Of a DNA stretch of 64,000 bases, positions 7,990 through 17,890 are shown piece after piece; the first letter of the stretch is position 1; each line of letters starts with the position of its first letter. The notes beneath the pieces are model-generated. The model saw only the letters and a list, made by a program, of their open reading frames with translations. It was not told where the DNA came from and ran no database searches. Both the position numbers and the translations under genes were made by a program. The stretch covers positions 104,215 through 168,214 of the forward strand of contig NZ_CP046254.1 of NCBI RefSeq assembly GCF_009720145.1, given 5' to 3'. This DNA comes from Sphingobium sp. CAP-1 (GTDB lineage Bacteria; Pseudomonadota; Alphaproteobacteria; Sphingomonadales; Sphingomonadaceae).

Positions 7990-9201
7990 TCAGGCGGCGA
8001 GCAATTCGTCCGCCGGACCGAAGAATTCGTAATGAATGCGGTCGGATGGGACGCCAGCCAGCGACAAGGTCGAGACGGCGTGCCGCAGAAACGGGCGTGG
8101 TCCGCAGATATAGTAATCGGCCTCACCTACAGGCGTGTTGGCGACCAGCCATTCATCGGTAATGATGCCGGCGACGTCATAATCCCGTCCTGCGACTTCA
8201 TCTTCGAGCGGGGTCTGATGAAAATCGGTGACGGTGATTGACTTGCCCCGCCCAGCGACAGCGCGAACATGATCACGCATTGCGTGGGTATCGCGGTCAT
8301 GAGTTCCGTGGACATAGTGCACGGGGACTCCCGCCTCGCCCTCAGCAAGCGTTTCGAGCATGGCCACCATCGGGGTCAGCCCCACGCCGCCCGACAGGAG
8401 GATCACCGGGCGTTCGACATGCGCTGCCAGGAAGAATTCGCCTGCAGGCGCGGCAACTTTGAGCACCGTGCCCGGCTTGGCTTCATCATGAAGCCAGCCT
8501 GACGCAAGACCAAGCGGCTCACGCTTGACCGAAATGCGATAGGTTTCGCCGTTGGGGGCTGCTGAAATCGAATAGTTGCGCTTGACTGGCGGATGTCCCG
8601 GAATTTCAAGCCAGAAGGTCAGATATTGCCCGGGCTTGTGCCGCATGACGGCCCCGCCATCAACGGGGCGCAGAACGAAGGAATTGATGACGCTGCTCTC
8701 ACGCACGACGTCCTCGACGCGAAAATCGCGCCAGCCATTCCATCCGCCGGTCGCATCCTTCTGTTCTGAGTAGACTCGCTGCTCGCGGGCGATCAGGATG
8801 TTGGCCAGGAACCAGTAGGCTTCGCCCCAGGCAGCGAGAATTTCATCGGTGGCCGCATCCCCCAGCACCGCCTTGATCGCCCCCAGGAGCGCCTCGGCAA
8901 CGTGCGGATAATGTTCGGGCAGAATTTGCAGGCCAACATGCTTCTGCGCGATCCGCTCGACCGCCGGGGCAAGCGCACCGAGATTTTCGATGTTGCTCGC
9001 ATAGGCGAGAATGGCGCCGGTCAGTGCCCGCGGCTGCGAACCGGCATCACCATGGTGCGATTGGTTGAAAAGGTCGCGAATGTTCGGGTTCTGGAACATC
9101 CGGGAATACATCTCGTTCACGATGTCGAGGCCATGCGCTTCGAGCGCGGGGACGGTCGCCTTGACGAGCGCAATGGTCTGATCGCTGAGGGGCTGCGTCA
9201 T
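7990..9201 (-). CDS. hmp: Flavohemoglobin, nitric oxide dioxygenase
   Basis: 403-residue fusion of a globin domain (residues 1-140, proximal His in IAQKHVGL) with a ferredoxin-NADP reductase-like module: FAD-binding KRNYSIS, GQYLTF, NAD site LLSGGVGLTPMVAML and YICGPRPF. It oxidises nitric oxide to nitrate. I set the start at the ATG at 9201 rather than the preceding TTG because AAGGAG sits six to seven bases upstream. It follows a truncated YeaR-like gene in the same direction, so its natural upstream promoter has probably been removed by the IS21-family insertion at 9447. Confidence 0.95.
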   Translation of the reverse strand: MTQPLSDQTIALVKATVPALEAHGLDIVNEMYSRMFQNPNIRDLFNQSHHGDAGSQPRALTGAILAYASNIENLGALAPAVERIAQKHVGLQILPEHYPHVAEALLGAIKAVLGDAATDEILAAWGEAYWFLANILIAREQRVYSEQKDATGGWNGWRDFRVEDVVRESSVINSFVLRPVDGGAVMRHKPGQYLTFWLEIPGHPPVKRNYSISAAPNGETYRISVKREPLGLASGWLHDEAKPGTVLKVAAPAGEFFLAAHVERPVILLSGGVGLTPMVAMLETLAEGEAGVPVHYVHGTHDRDTHAMRDHVRAVAGRGKSITVTDFHQTPLEDEVAGRDYDVAGIITDEWLVANTPVGEADYYICGPRPFLRHAVSTLSLAGVPSDRIHYEFFGPADELLAA

Positions 9202-9240
9202 CAACTTCTCCTTTTTGAATGCGTTGAAAATCCCGGAATG

Positions 9241-9446
9241 TCAGAGCTTGGGAATGTGATCGTAAAAATCCACCTGCATCTTCATCGGCCCTGTCGGCGT
9301 TACGAAATGCGGTTGCTGAGGGAGAATCAAGCCAGGCTGGTCAGGCGTCAGGACGATCTCCGAAGGTGGCTCGAGGTAGGTTAGCCGGAGTTCGCCCTCG
9401 AAAACCCGGATCACGCCCCAAACACCAGCCTTCGTGTCATGTCGCG
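9241..9446 (-). pseudogene. YeaR-like (DUF1971) gene, 5' part removed by IS21
   Basis: The remaining about 68 residues (from DTRHDTKAGVWGVIRVFEG to DFYDHIPKL) match the C-terminal two-thirds of the DUF1971 family (E. coli YeaR, tellurite-resistance-like cupin). YeaR is a nitrate/nitric-oxide-induced, NsrR-controlled protein in E. coli. Here the N-terminus and promoter are missing: the reading frame runs into the left end of the IS21-family element at 9447. It lies 36 bases upstream of hmp, so the two were probably one operon. An apparent longer reading frame continuing into the IS is an artefact. Confidence 0.75.
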
Positions 9447-9617
9447 TGTCAATCGGCGTCCAAACGGGACCCCCGATCGGCGCGCAAAAGGGACCCCCTC
9501 TCAAGGATGGCATGACGGTCGAGGAACGTTCCTTGCGCTGCGCGCGGCGTAGGGAGGGCGGAGCCCGACCGGAGACGCGCGCAGCGCAAAGCATCTTAAT
9601 CCCGGCATGCGTTGGGA

Positions 9618-10346
9618 TCAGTTTCGGTTCTTGAAGCGCCAGCTGTCATTGCCGGTCTCGATGATGTCGCAATGATGGGTGACGCGATCGAGGAGTGCGG
9701 TGGTCATCTTGGGATCGCCGAACACGGTGGGCCATTCCCCGAACGCCAGATTGGTGGTGATGACGACGCTGGTTTGCTCGTAAAGCTTGCTGACCAGATG
9801 GAACAGCAACTGCCCGCCTGAGCGGGCGAACGGCAGATAGCCAAGCTCGTCCAGAACCACGAGATCGAGCCGGGAGAGCTGGGAGGCAAGCGCGCCGCTC
9901 TTGCCGATCCGGGCCTCTTCTTCGAGGCGGGTCACCAGATCGACCGTGTTGAAGTAACGCCCTCGCGCCCCGGCGCGAACGACATTGGCGGTGATGGCGA
10001 TGGCCAGATGGGTTTTGCCGGTGCCTGTGCCGCCGACCAGGACGACATTGCGCCGTGCAGGCAGGAACGCGCCGCTGTGTAGCGAACGGACCAGCGCCTC
10101 GTTGATTGGCGTCCCCTCGAAGTGGAAGGCATCGAGGTCCTTCACCACCGGCAGCTTGGCGGCTGCCATCCGGTATCGGATCGAGGCTGCGTGGCGGTGG
10201 GTTGCCTCCGCGCGCAGCAGATCGGTCAGTATCTCCATCGTCGTGCGCTGCCGCTGAAGGCCGGTGGTGACGGCCTCATCGAACGCGCCAGCCATCCCCT
10301 TGAGTCCGAGCCCGCGCATCGCGTCGATCATGTCATGCCGCTGCAT
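9618..10346 (-). CDS. istB: IS21 helper ATPase IstB
   Basis: 242-residue AAA+ ATPase with Walker [12 protein letters not shown], Walker [13 protein letters not shown] and the IstB tail. It assembles on target DNA and recruits the IstA transposase. Its start overlaps the 3' end of istA by 14 bases, the usual arrangement for coupled expression. Length is normal for the family, so it appears intact. Confidence 0.95.
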   Translation of the reverse strand: MQRHDMIDAMRGLGLKGMAGAFDEAVTTGLQRQRTTMEILTDLLRAEATHRHAASIRYRMAAAKLPVVKDLDAFHFEGTPINEALVRSLHSGAFLPARRNVVLVGGTGTGKTHLAIAITANVVRAGARGRYFNTVDLVTRLEEEARIGKSGALASQLSRLDLVVLDELGYLPFARSGGQLLFHLVSKLYEQTSVVITTNLAFGEWPTVFGDPKMTTALLDRVTHHCDIIETGNDSWRFKNRN

Positions 10347-11847
10347 GGAAGTTCCTCAGTTGGTCGTAACGGGCACAGTCGGCGATCGGCGGATGCCGCA
10401 GGGCATTGTCCTCCGAAGTGACGATCGTCAGCGGTCGCGGCGGTTCGCGGCGCCGTGCCAGGATGTTGAGGATCAGATCGTCGCTTGCCGTGCCGGTCGC
10501 CAGCGCCTCCCGCACGGCGGCCTCGACGAGTTCCAGACCGTCGGTCAGCACGGCCGCCAGCACGCGCACGAACCGCCGATCGGCATCATCGCCGTTGCCC
10601 AGCTTGCGCCGCAACCGGGCTAAGGCCGGCGGCAGTTCCCAGTCTTGGAAGGGGGCGCCGTTGCGCAAAGCGCCGGGCTTGCGGGCCAGCACCGGCAGAT
10701 AGTGCCAGGGATCATAGATGGTGCGGTTCCGCCCGAAGAAGCGGGGATGCTCGGCAACGACCTCATCATCGCATCGCACGATGATGCGGTCGGCATAAGC
10801 CCGGACCTGCACCGTGCGCCGTGCGACCGTCGAGAGGACCGAGTATCGGTTGCGATCGAAGCTGATCAGGCAGGTGCCCGACACGCCATGCTCGCTCTCG
10901 TTGAAGCCGTCGAACGGCCCCAACATCGACTGCAATGCAGGGCGTTCCATCTCCAGCATCTGCCCCACGGTCTGTTCGCCCTGCTCAGGATGCGCCTGTC
11001 GTTCGGCCCAGCGCCGGCACTCGGCCTCTAGCCAGCCGTTGAGCTCCTCGAGGCTGGCGAACCGCAGACGAGGCTGGAAGAAGCGCCCTCGGATCGTCTG
11101 CACCTGGTTCTCGACCTGGCCCTTCTCCCATCCCGCCGCCGGCGAGCAGGCCGTGGGCTCGACCATATAATGGTCGGCCATGATCAGGAACCGCCGGTTG
11201 AACACCCGCTCCTTGCCGGTGAACACGCTTGTCACCGCCGTCTTCATATTATCGTAGATGCCGCGCTTGGGCACGCCGCCGAAAAAGGCAAAGGCGCGCG
11301 CATGCGCATCAAACAGCATCTCCTGGCTCTCGCGCGGATAGGCCCGGACATACACCGCCCGCGATGCGCACAGCCGCATGTGCGCGACCTTCACCCGCAT
11401 CGGCTTGCCGTCGATCTCGACATCTTCGTGGCTCCAGTCGAACTGGTAGGCCTCGCCGGGCTGGAACAGCATCGGAATAAAGGCCGTCGTCCCGTCGCCG
11501 GAATCCCTGCGCCGCTCGACCTTCCACCGTGCCGCATAGCGGCGCACAGCATCGTAAGAGCCCTCGAAACCCTCCCGCACCAGGAGGTCGTGGATACGGG
11601 TCATCCGAAGCCGGTCACGCCGGCCCCGTAACTCGTTCTCTTCCAACAGCACATCCAGACGTTCCTGAAACGGACCGATCCGCGGCAGCGGCTGAACCTT
11701 GCGTCGATAATCAAATGCGCCTTCCGGCGCTCGGATCGCCTTGCGGATCACCTTCCGCGACACATGCAGATCACGCGCGATCGCCTTGATCGCCTTCCCG
11801 CCGGCGAACTCTCGCCGGATCCGAACCACTGTCTCCAAAACCAACAT
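10333..11847 (-). CDS. istA: IS21 transposase IstA
   Basis: 504-residue DDE transposase: N-terminal helix-turn-helix ([23 protein letters not shown] interrupted here), integrase core containing [13 protein letters not shown] and [10 protein letters not shown] for two catalytic aspartates, and a basic C-terminal domain. Full length for the IS21 family. With istB it should make the element competent to transpose. Confidence 0.95.
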   Translation of the reverse strand: MLVLETVVRIRREFAGGKAIKAIARDLHVSRKVIRKAIRAPEGAFDYRRKVQPLPRIGPFQERLDVLLEENELRGRRDRLRMTRIHDLLVREGFEGSYDAVRRYAARWKVERRRDSGDGTTAFIPMLFQPGEAYQFDWSHEDVEIDGKPMRVKVAHMRLCASRAVYVRAYPRESQEMLFDAHARAFAFFGGVPKRGIYDNMKTAVTSVFTGKERVFNRRFLIMADHYMVEPTACSPAAGWEKGQVENQVQTIRGRFFQPRLRFASLEELNGWLEAECRRWAERQAHPEQGEQTVGQMLEMERPALQSMLGPFDGFNESEHGVSGTCLISFDRNRYSVLSTVARRTVQVRAYADRIIVRCDDEVVAEHPRFFGRNRTIYDPWHYLPVLARKPGALRNGAPFQDWELPPALARLRRKLGNGDDADRRFVRVLAAVLTDGLELVEAAVREALATGTASDDLILNILARRREPPRPLTIVTSEDNALRHPPIADCARYDQLRNFHAAA

Positions 11848-11959
11848 CCCGATCTCGCCGCCTGAACATCCAGACGACTGTTTAAGCTATCGAAATGAGG
11901 GGTCCCTTTTAGACGCCGATCACCCCGCTAACGGGGTCCTTTTTGCACGCCGATTCACA

Positions 11960-14446
11960 ACATCGAATGAGGATCTTGCCCGTCGCTTCGTTGCGGAGTG
12001 TCGCCGCACCCGCACGATCCTTCCCGGCTCCTCGACGATCGAGCGCCTTTGCGCCGATGCGCTGGTTGAGGCCGAGCGCCGGATCGAGGATCTTATCGCC
12101 CATCGCATCACGCCAACCCTGAGCGAGAATTTGGCTCACCTGTTGGAGGATACGGTGGATGGTCGCGTCACGCGCTTCGTATGGCTGCGACAGTTCGAGG
12201 TTGGCGCAAATTCAGCAGCCGCTAACCGGCTGATGGATCGACTGGAATATCTTCAAAGGTTCGATCTTCCGGCGGATTTGCTGGACGGCGTGCCGGCGCA
12301 TCGTGTGACCCGGCTTCGCCGGCAGGGCGAGCGCTATTATGCCGACGGCATGCGTGATCTGCCCGAAGACAGGCGGCTTGCGATCCTCGCTGTCTGCACC
12401 CTGGAATGGCGGTCATCGCTGGCCGATGTCATCGTGGAGACCCACGATGACATCGTAGGCCGTCTCTATCGGGCCTCCGAACGCCTTTGCAACACCAGGA
12501 TCGCCGACGAAAAGGCGGCCGTTCGGGACACGCTGAAGTCCTTTGCCGAAATCGGTGGTGCTTTGCTTGGAGCGCAGGACGATGGCACGGCCCTGGACGG
12601 GATAATCGCCACCGGGCCTGGCTGGGAACGGTTCAGAACCCTTGTCGCCACGGCCTCCGCGCTGACCAACGTGCTCGCGGCCGACCCGCTCAGCCGTGTG
12701 CTGGACGGCTATCACCGTTTCCGCCTCTACGCGCCCAGGATGCTGCGCCTGCTCGACATGCAGGCGGCGCCGATCGCCACGCCTCTTCTGGCGGCCGTTG
12801 CGATGCTGCGTAACGGGATCAAGGTCGATCCGCCGGTGGATTTTCTACGTCCCAACTCGAAATGGCATCGTCATCTTTGCGCTGAGCCCAGCGGCGACCA
12901 CCGGCTTTGGGAAATCGCGGTGCTGTTCCACATCCGCGACGCCTTCCGGTCCGGTGACATATGGTTGGCGGGATCGCGCCGCTATGGCGACCTCAAGCAG
13001 CTTCTGGTCCCGCCACAGGCGATAGAGCAGACCGCGCGGCTCGCCGTGCCGCTGCGACCCGGCGAATGGCTGGCCGAGCGCAGGGCTCGACTGGATACAC
13101 GGCTGAAGGAGTTTGGCCGCGCGGCGCGAACCGGCACGATCCCAGGCGGCATCATCGAGAACGGCAAGCTGCACATCGACAAGCTGAGGGCCGACACGCC
13201 CGAAGGGGCCGAGGATCTCGTGCTCGATCTCTATCAACAGCTCCCGCCCGCGAGGATCACCGATCTGTTGCTGGAAGTCGATGAGCGAACCGGATTTTCC
13301 GAGGCGTTCACGCATCTGCGCACCGGCGCGCCCTGCAGCGACCGGATCGGCCTGATGAACGTGTTGCTGGCGGAAGGCGTCAATCTCGGTTTGCGCAAGA
13401 TGGCGGCGGCGACCAACACGCACAGCTTCTGGGAATTGCTGCGGATCGCGCGCTGGCATGTCGAAGGCAGCGCCTATGATCGGGCGCTCGCCATGATCGT
13501 GGAGGCCCACGCCGCCCTGCCCATGGCCGCCTTCTGGGGACAAGGGCAATCGGCATCCAGCGACGGGCAGTTCTTCCTTGCTACCGAGCAGGGCGAGGCG
13601 ATGAATCTGATCAACGCGAAATATGGCAACGTCCCGGGCCTCAAGGGATACAGCCATGTGTCCGATCAATATGCGCCGTTCGCAACCCAGGTGATCCCGG
13701 CAACGGTCAGCGAGGCTCCCTATATCCTGGACGGGCTGCTCATGAATGACGCGGGCCGCCGCGTTCGCCAGCATTTTGCCGACACGGGCGGCTTCACCGA
13801 TCATGTGTTCGCCGCCTGCGCCTTGCTCGGCTACAGGTTCGCCCCCCGTATCCGCGATCTCCCTCAGAAAAGACTCTATGCCTTCACGCCCAACGCGACG
13901 CCGGCCAATGTGCGAGCGCTGGTCGGAGGTAAGATCAATGAACCGCTCATCGAGCGCAACTGGCCCGACATCCTGCGCATCATGGCGACGATCGCAGCGG
14001 GGATCGTCGCCCCCAGCCAGATTCTTCGCAAGCTCGCCTCTTACCCGCGCCAGAATGAGCTGGCCCTCGCATTGCGAGAGGTGGGCCGCATCGAGCGAAC
14101 CCTGTTCATGATCGACTGGATTCTTGATGCCGGCCTCCAGCGCCAGGCTCAGATCGGCCTCAACAAGGGTGAGGCCCACCACGCCCTAAAGCGCGCCATC
14201 AGCTTCCACCGCCGAGGTGAAATCCGGGATCGATCCGGCGAAGGCCAGCACTATCGCATCGCCGGAATGAACCTGCTCGCCGCCATCATCATATTCTGGA
14301 ACACCATGAAGCTCGGCGAGGTCGTCAATACCCGGGCCGCCAGCGGTACCCATATCGCGCCTGATCTACTCGCCCACGTCTCGCCGTTGGGATGGGAACA
14401 CATCAATCTAACCGGGGAATATCGCTGGCCCAAATCCTTAGCGTAG
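11960..14446 (+). pseudogene. tnpA: Tn3-family transposase TnpA, N-terminus lost
   Basis: About 828 residues of a Tn3-family transposase (normally 960-1010), starting abruptly at the right end of the IS21-family element with TSNEDLARRF. Family landmarks include TRTILPGSSTIERLCADALVEAERRIE (split for length), the catalytic region SASSDGQFF, TGGFTDHVFA and EVGRIERTLFMIDW. The open frame formally continues leftwards into the IS but without a real start, so it is not expected to produce a functional transposase. Its 3' end carries the transposon's terminal repeat. Confidence 0.92.
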
Positions 14447-14474
14447 GATTCCGCCCCCTCCCGCAAACGCCCCC
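14437..14474 (-). repeat. 38-bp terminal inverted repeat of the truncated Tn3-family transposon
   Basis: Read on the minus strand it begins GGGGGCGTTTGCGGGAGGGG and ends ACGCTAAG, exactly 38 bases. The GGGG start and CGCTAAG end are the hallmarks of Tn3/Tn21-type termini. It overlaps the last codons of tnpA, as usual in this family. The matching left terminus is not present in the window, so this transposon has lost its other end. Bases 14475-14642 beyond it hold no recognisable feature. Confidence 0.85.
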
Positions 14475-14642
14475 TACGATTGAGAAGCGCGGCGGAATCT
14501 CTTAGATTGATCGCTGGAGGCTTTGTTCGCGGAGACGCGCACATTGCCTTCTTTTCGTTTTAGGAAGCGCTGCCCTAAGCGACAGAAGCCAGAGCTTTGA
14601 CAATGCGGCATTCCGCGATGGAGCCGACCATGTATCTTGATC

Positions 14643-15392
14643 CTATCGGTGCAGACACGCGATGATGGCGGTCACGACGGCGGTGGTTTCCGCGACGTCG
14701 CGCACCCTCACTGTGTCGAGGCCGATTTCAGCAGCGGGATAGTCATTCCCACCGGGGAATATCGCATCCCCAATGAACAGCATCCCGTCGAGCGGGACAC
14801 CGCTCTCGGCACTCAGGCGCTTCAGGCCATAGCCCTTGTCGATCCCTGCTCTGGTCACGTCGATCGATGTCGTGCCACCGAGATTGATCGAGAGCTCCGG
14901 CAGCTTCGCGCGCAACGTGGCCTGCAACGCGGTCCTCTTCTTTCGGTCAGGATCCCACGCTTCCTTTTCCTTCAGCGGCGCTGCCTGCCCCAGGCCCGAA
15001 AAGGTGATCTGGCTGCCCCGGTCCTCGATCCGTTCGCCCCAGATACGTTCGTCGGCGAGACCGGCATCGGTCAGCGCCTGATCGAAGGCCGTGCGGATCT
15101 TCGCCTTCTCCGCGTCGTCGAACAGTTCGGCATAGACCGCGCGCCAAGCGCCATTGATGAACCGATAGAGTTTCGTGCCTGTGGTCGGCATCAACCAGAG
15201 ACGGTCGAGCGCGACGCCGGCAGGAAGGCGCGAGGCGATCTGCTTTTCGAACTGCGGCCAGTCCCCGCCCGAGATCACCGCCACATCCGTGATGGCGAGC
15301 AATCGGGCGAGGATTGCGGCCATATCCTCCGATAACGGCCGCTTGCTCTCGGCAAGCGTGCCGTCGAGGTCGAAGGCGATCAGCCACTTCAT
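14643..15392 (-). CDS. HAD-superfamily (Cof/phosphomannomutase-like) hydrolase
   Basis: 249-residue phosphatase of the HAD IIB branch. Motif I FDLDGTLAESKRPLS gives the nucleophile Asp, motif II is VISGGDW and motif IV is FIGDAIFPGGND, where the acidic residues bind magnesium. The start overlaps the stop of the upstream P-type ATPase by four bases (ATGA at 15389-15392), so it is the last gene of the metal operon. The substrate is likely a sugar phosphate by family resemblance; a metal-related role is not evident. Confidence 0.85.
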   Translation of the reverse strand: MKWLIAFDLDGTLAESKRPLSEDMAAILARLLAITDVAVISGGDWPQFEKQIASRLPAGVALDRLWLMPTTGTKLYRFINGAWRAVYAELFDDAEKAKIRTAFDQALTDAGLADERIWGERIEDRGSQITFSGLGQAAPLKEKEAWDPDRKKRTALQATLRAKLPELSINLGGTTSIDVTRAGIDKGYGLKRLSAESGVPLDGMLFIGDAIFPGGNDYPAAEIGLDTVRVRDVAETTAVVTAIIACLHR

Positions 15393-17890
15393 GCCGCCTT
15401 CCCTGCCGGATCGCGGTAGGCGAGCAGCCTGAGCGCATTGATGACGACGAGCAGCGTCGATCCCTCATGAACCGCCACCGCTGGCCCAATGCCGAGGCCG
15501 AGGATGGTAGCAGGCACCAGGAAGGCGACGACACCCAGGCTGACGAAGACGTTCTGCCGGATGATTCCACGGGTATGGCGGCTAAGACCGACTGCGAATG
15601 GCAGGTGCGCCAGATCGTCGGCCATCAGCGCCACGTCGGCTGTCTCCAGCGCAACGTCCGACCCCGCCGCGCCCATCGCGATGCCGACCGTGGCGCTTGC
15701 CATCGCCGGCGCATCGTTCACGCCGTCGCCCACCATCGCGACCTTGTCTTCGCCGGCGAGCTTCTTGATCGCGGCAACCTTGTCTTCGGGCATGAGGTCG
15801 CCCCACGCTTCGTCGATCCCGACTTCGTCGGCGATCGCTTCGGCGACTTTCTGGTGATCGCCGGAGATCATTATCATCCGCGACACGCCCATCTCGTGCA
15901 GCCGACGCAACGCGGTCTTGGCAGCTTCGCGAGGCGTGTCCATCAGGCCGATCGCGCCCAGGTCGCGGTCCCCCTTGCGGACCACCATTGTCGTGCGGCC
16001 GTTCTCGCGCAGCTTCGCGATTGCGTCCTGCGCGCCCTGCCCCAGCGCCGGAATGCCCTCACTTCCGAACATCTCGGCCTTGCCGATCCACACCGTCTCG
16101 CCATCCACGCTCGCGGTGACGCCCCGACCGGTCAGGCTCTTGAGGTCGCCGGCAGTCGGCACGGCACGATCGTTCAGACGTTCGCGGCCGTCCTTGACGA
16201 TCGCTTGGGCCAGGGGATGGTCGCTCAACGCTTCGACGGCGACAGCCAGCGCCAGCAACTCGCCTTCATCGGCGCCATCGACGGGCACGACATCAGTGAT
16301 GCGCGGACGACCTTCGGTCAGCGTGCCCGTCTTGTCGAAAGCGATCGCTTTGAGCGACCCGAGGTTTTCGAGCGGTGCACCGCCCTTCACGAGCACGCCG
16401 CCCCGCGCTGCACGGGCAACGCCCGACAGGACCGCGCTCGGCGTTGCGATCGCGAGCGCGCACGGGCTTGCCGCCACCAGCACCGCCATCGCGCGATAGA
16501 AGCTGTCGCGGAACGGCTCGTCGACGACCACCCATGCGAACAGCAGGAGCACTGACAGGACCAGGACGGCGGGCACGAAGATCCGTTCGAACCGGTCGGT
16601 GAAGCGCTGCGTCGGCGACTTCTGCGTCTCCGCTTCGCTCACCATCTTCACGACCTTGGCAAGCGCGCTTTCATTGGAACGGCGTGTCACCTCGATCTCG
16701 ATCGCGCCGCCGCCGTTGATCGTACCAGCAAAAACCCGGCTTTCCGCGTCGACTGCATCGGGCTTGGCGCGTGCCGCTGCGGCATCTGCGACCGGCACCT
16801 TGTCGACCGGGATGCTTTCACCCGTGACCGGGGCCTGGTTGATCGCGCTGGTGCCCTTGATGACGAAGCCGTCGGCAGGCAGGCGCTCGTTCGGGCGGAC
16901 GATGGCAATGTCCCCGACGACCATCTGCTCGACCGGGATTTCGCTGGTCTGCCCGCCGCGTCGCACGGTCGCGGTTTCGGGCGCGAGCTTCGCCAGCGCC
17001 TCGATCGCCTTCTTGGCGCGGCCCATTGCATAATGCTCAAGCGCATGGCCGAGGCTGAACAGGAACAGCAGCAGCGCACCTTCGGCCCATGCGCCCAGCG
17101 CAGCGGCGCCGGCCGCAGCGACCAACATCAGCGTGTCGATCTCGAACTTCTTCATCCGGAGGTTGTCGATCGCCTCGCGCAGCGTGAAGAATCCGCCGAA
17201 GAAATAGGCTGCGATATAGCAGGCGGTCGGCAGCCATTCGGGCGCGCCAGCGACCAGCCTCTCGATCGCGTAGCCGATCCCCAGCAGCGCGCCACAGGCG
17301 AGCGCGAAGATCAGCTCGGTATTGGGGCCGAGAAATTCGGCGTGGCTATGGTCGTGGCCATCGCCGGGGCCGTGCTTCTCTTCGCCCGCGCCGTGGCCCC
17401 CGGGGCCGTGGTCGTGGCCGGCATGTTCATCGGCAGCGACCCGCTTGCCCACCCTCACCTTCAGCTTGCGAAGCGCAGCGCGCACCTCCTCTTCGGTGGT
17501 TTCGCGGCGATCATATTCGACCCGGACAGACCCGCTGGTGCTGGCGCTTGCCTGGACCACGCCGGGCAAGGCGCACAGCGCATCGCTGACCGTGCGCGCC
17601 CGACGTTCGTGGTTGATCCCCGTCACCTGCCAGATCGCATGGCCGTAGCGCTCGGTGATTTCGGCACCTGCGGCGCGCACCATTTCGCGCAACCGTGGCA
17701 GCGGCAGCTTGGCGGCATCGAAATGGATGCACAGCGCCGCTGGCGTGTTGCCGTCGAGACAGATCACATGCGCCCGCTCGACACCTTCGCGCTTTGACAG
17801 GGTTGATACGAGACGGTCCAGGCAGGCATCGGCCGCGTCAGGAAGGTCCGGCAACAACACTGGAATGTCGAGTTCGAGCTTGTCGTTCAT
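15389..17890 (-). CDS. Heavy-metal P-type ATPase, P1B-4-like (SPC) exporter
   Basis: 833-residue inner membrane metal pump. The catalytic core has DKTGTLTEGRPR (phosphorylated Asp) and GDGVNDAPA. The transmembrane metal site is ASPCALAIATPS rather than CPC, and the last membrane part has VHEGSTLLVVINALRLL; SPC plus HEGxT marks the P1B-4 group (cobalt, iron, zinc, nickel). Unusually for P1B-4 it has an N-terminal HMA-like ferredoxin fold without CxxC and a His-rich linker (HAGHDHGPGGHG, DGHDHSH). I start it at the ATG at 17890, where ATGA overlaps the upstream CDF gene; a longer in-frame extension is overlap with that gene. Confidence 0.92.
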   Translation of the reverse strand: MNDKLELDIPVLLPDLPDAADACLDRLVSTLSKREGVERAHVICLDGNTPAALCIHFDAAKLPLPRLREMVRAAGAEITERYGHAIWQVTGINHERRARTVSDALCALPGVVQASASTSGSVRVEYDRRETTEEEVRAALRKLKVRVGKRVAADEHAGHDHGPGGHGAGEEKHGPGDGHDHSHAEFLGPNTELIFALACGALLGIGYAIERLVAGAPEWLPTACYIAAYFFGGFFTLREAIDNLRMKKFEIDTLMLVAAAGAAALGAWAEGALLLFLFSLGHALEHYAMGRAKKAIEALAKLAPETATVRRGGQTSEIPVEQMVVGDIAIVRPNERLPADGFVIKGTSAINQAPVTGESIPVDKVPVADAAAARAKPDAVDAESRVFAGTINGGGAIEIEVTRRSNESALAKVVKMVSEAETQKSPTQRFTDRFERIFVPAVLVLSVLLLFAWVVVDEPFRDSFYRAMAVLVAASPCALAIATPSAVLSGVARAARGGVLVKGGAPLENLGSLKAIAFDKTGTLTEGRPRITDVVPVDGADEGELLALAVAVEALSDHPLAQAIVKDGRERLNDRAVPTAGDLKSLTGRGVTASVDGETVWIGKAEMFGSEGIPALGQGAQDAIAKLRENGRTTMVVRKGDRDLGAIGLMDTPREAAKTALRRLHEMGVSRMIMISGDHQKVAEAIADEVGIDEAWGDLMPEDKVAAIKKLAGEDKVAMVGDGVNDAPAMASATVGIAMGAAGSDVALETADVALMADDLAHLPFAVGLSRHTRGIIRQNVFVSLGVVAFLVPATILGLGIGPAVAVHEGSTLLVVINALRLLAYRDPAGKAA

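Larger units (their letters stand above)
9447..11959 (-). mobile_element. IS21-family insertion sequence
   Basis: A 2.5-kb element with istA and istB in overlapping frames and terminal repeats that begin with TG. The left end (9447-9473) and the complement of the right end (11933-11959) both start TGTnAATCGGCGTnCAAA and run into GGACCCC. Each end has a second copy of the ATCGGCG...AAA...GGACCCC motif a few bases further in (9476-9497 and about 11898-11920), as expected for the multiple terminal repeats of IS21. No target duplication is seen (left flank TCGCG, right flank ACATC), and the two flanks belong to different genes (YeaR-like and Tn3 transposase), so a deletion or recombination followed insertion. 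Confidence 0.9.

Noticed and set aside
12845..14182. 445-residue open frame opposite the Tn3-family transposase fragment
   Set aside because: Antisense shadow with no recognisable domain over a clear transposase sequence.
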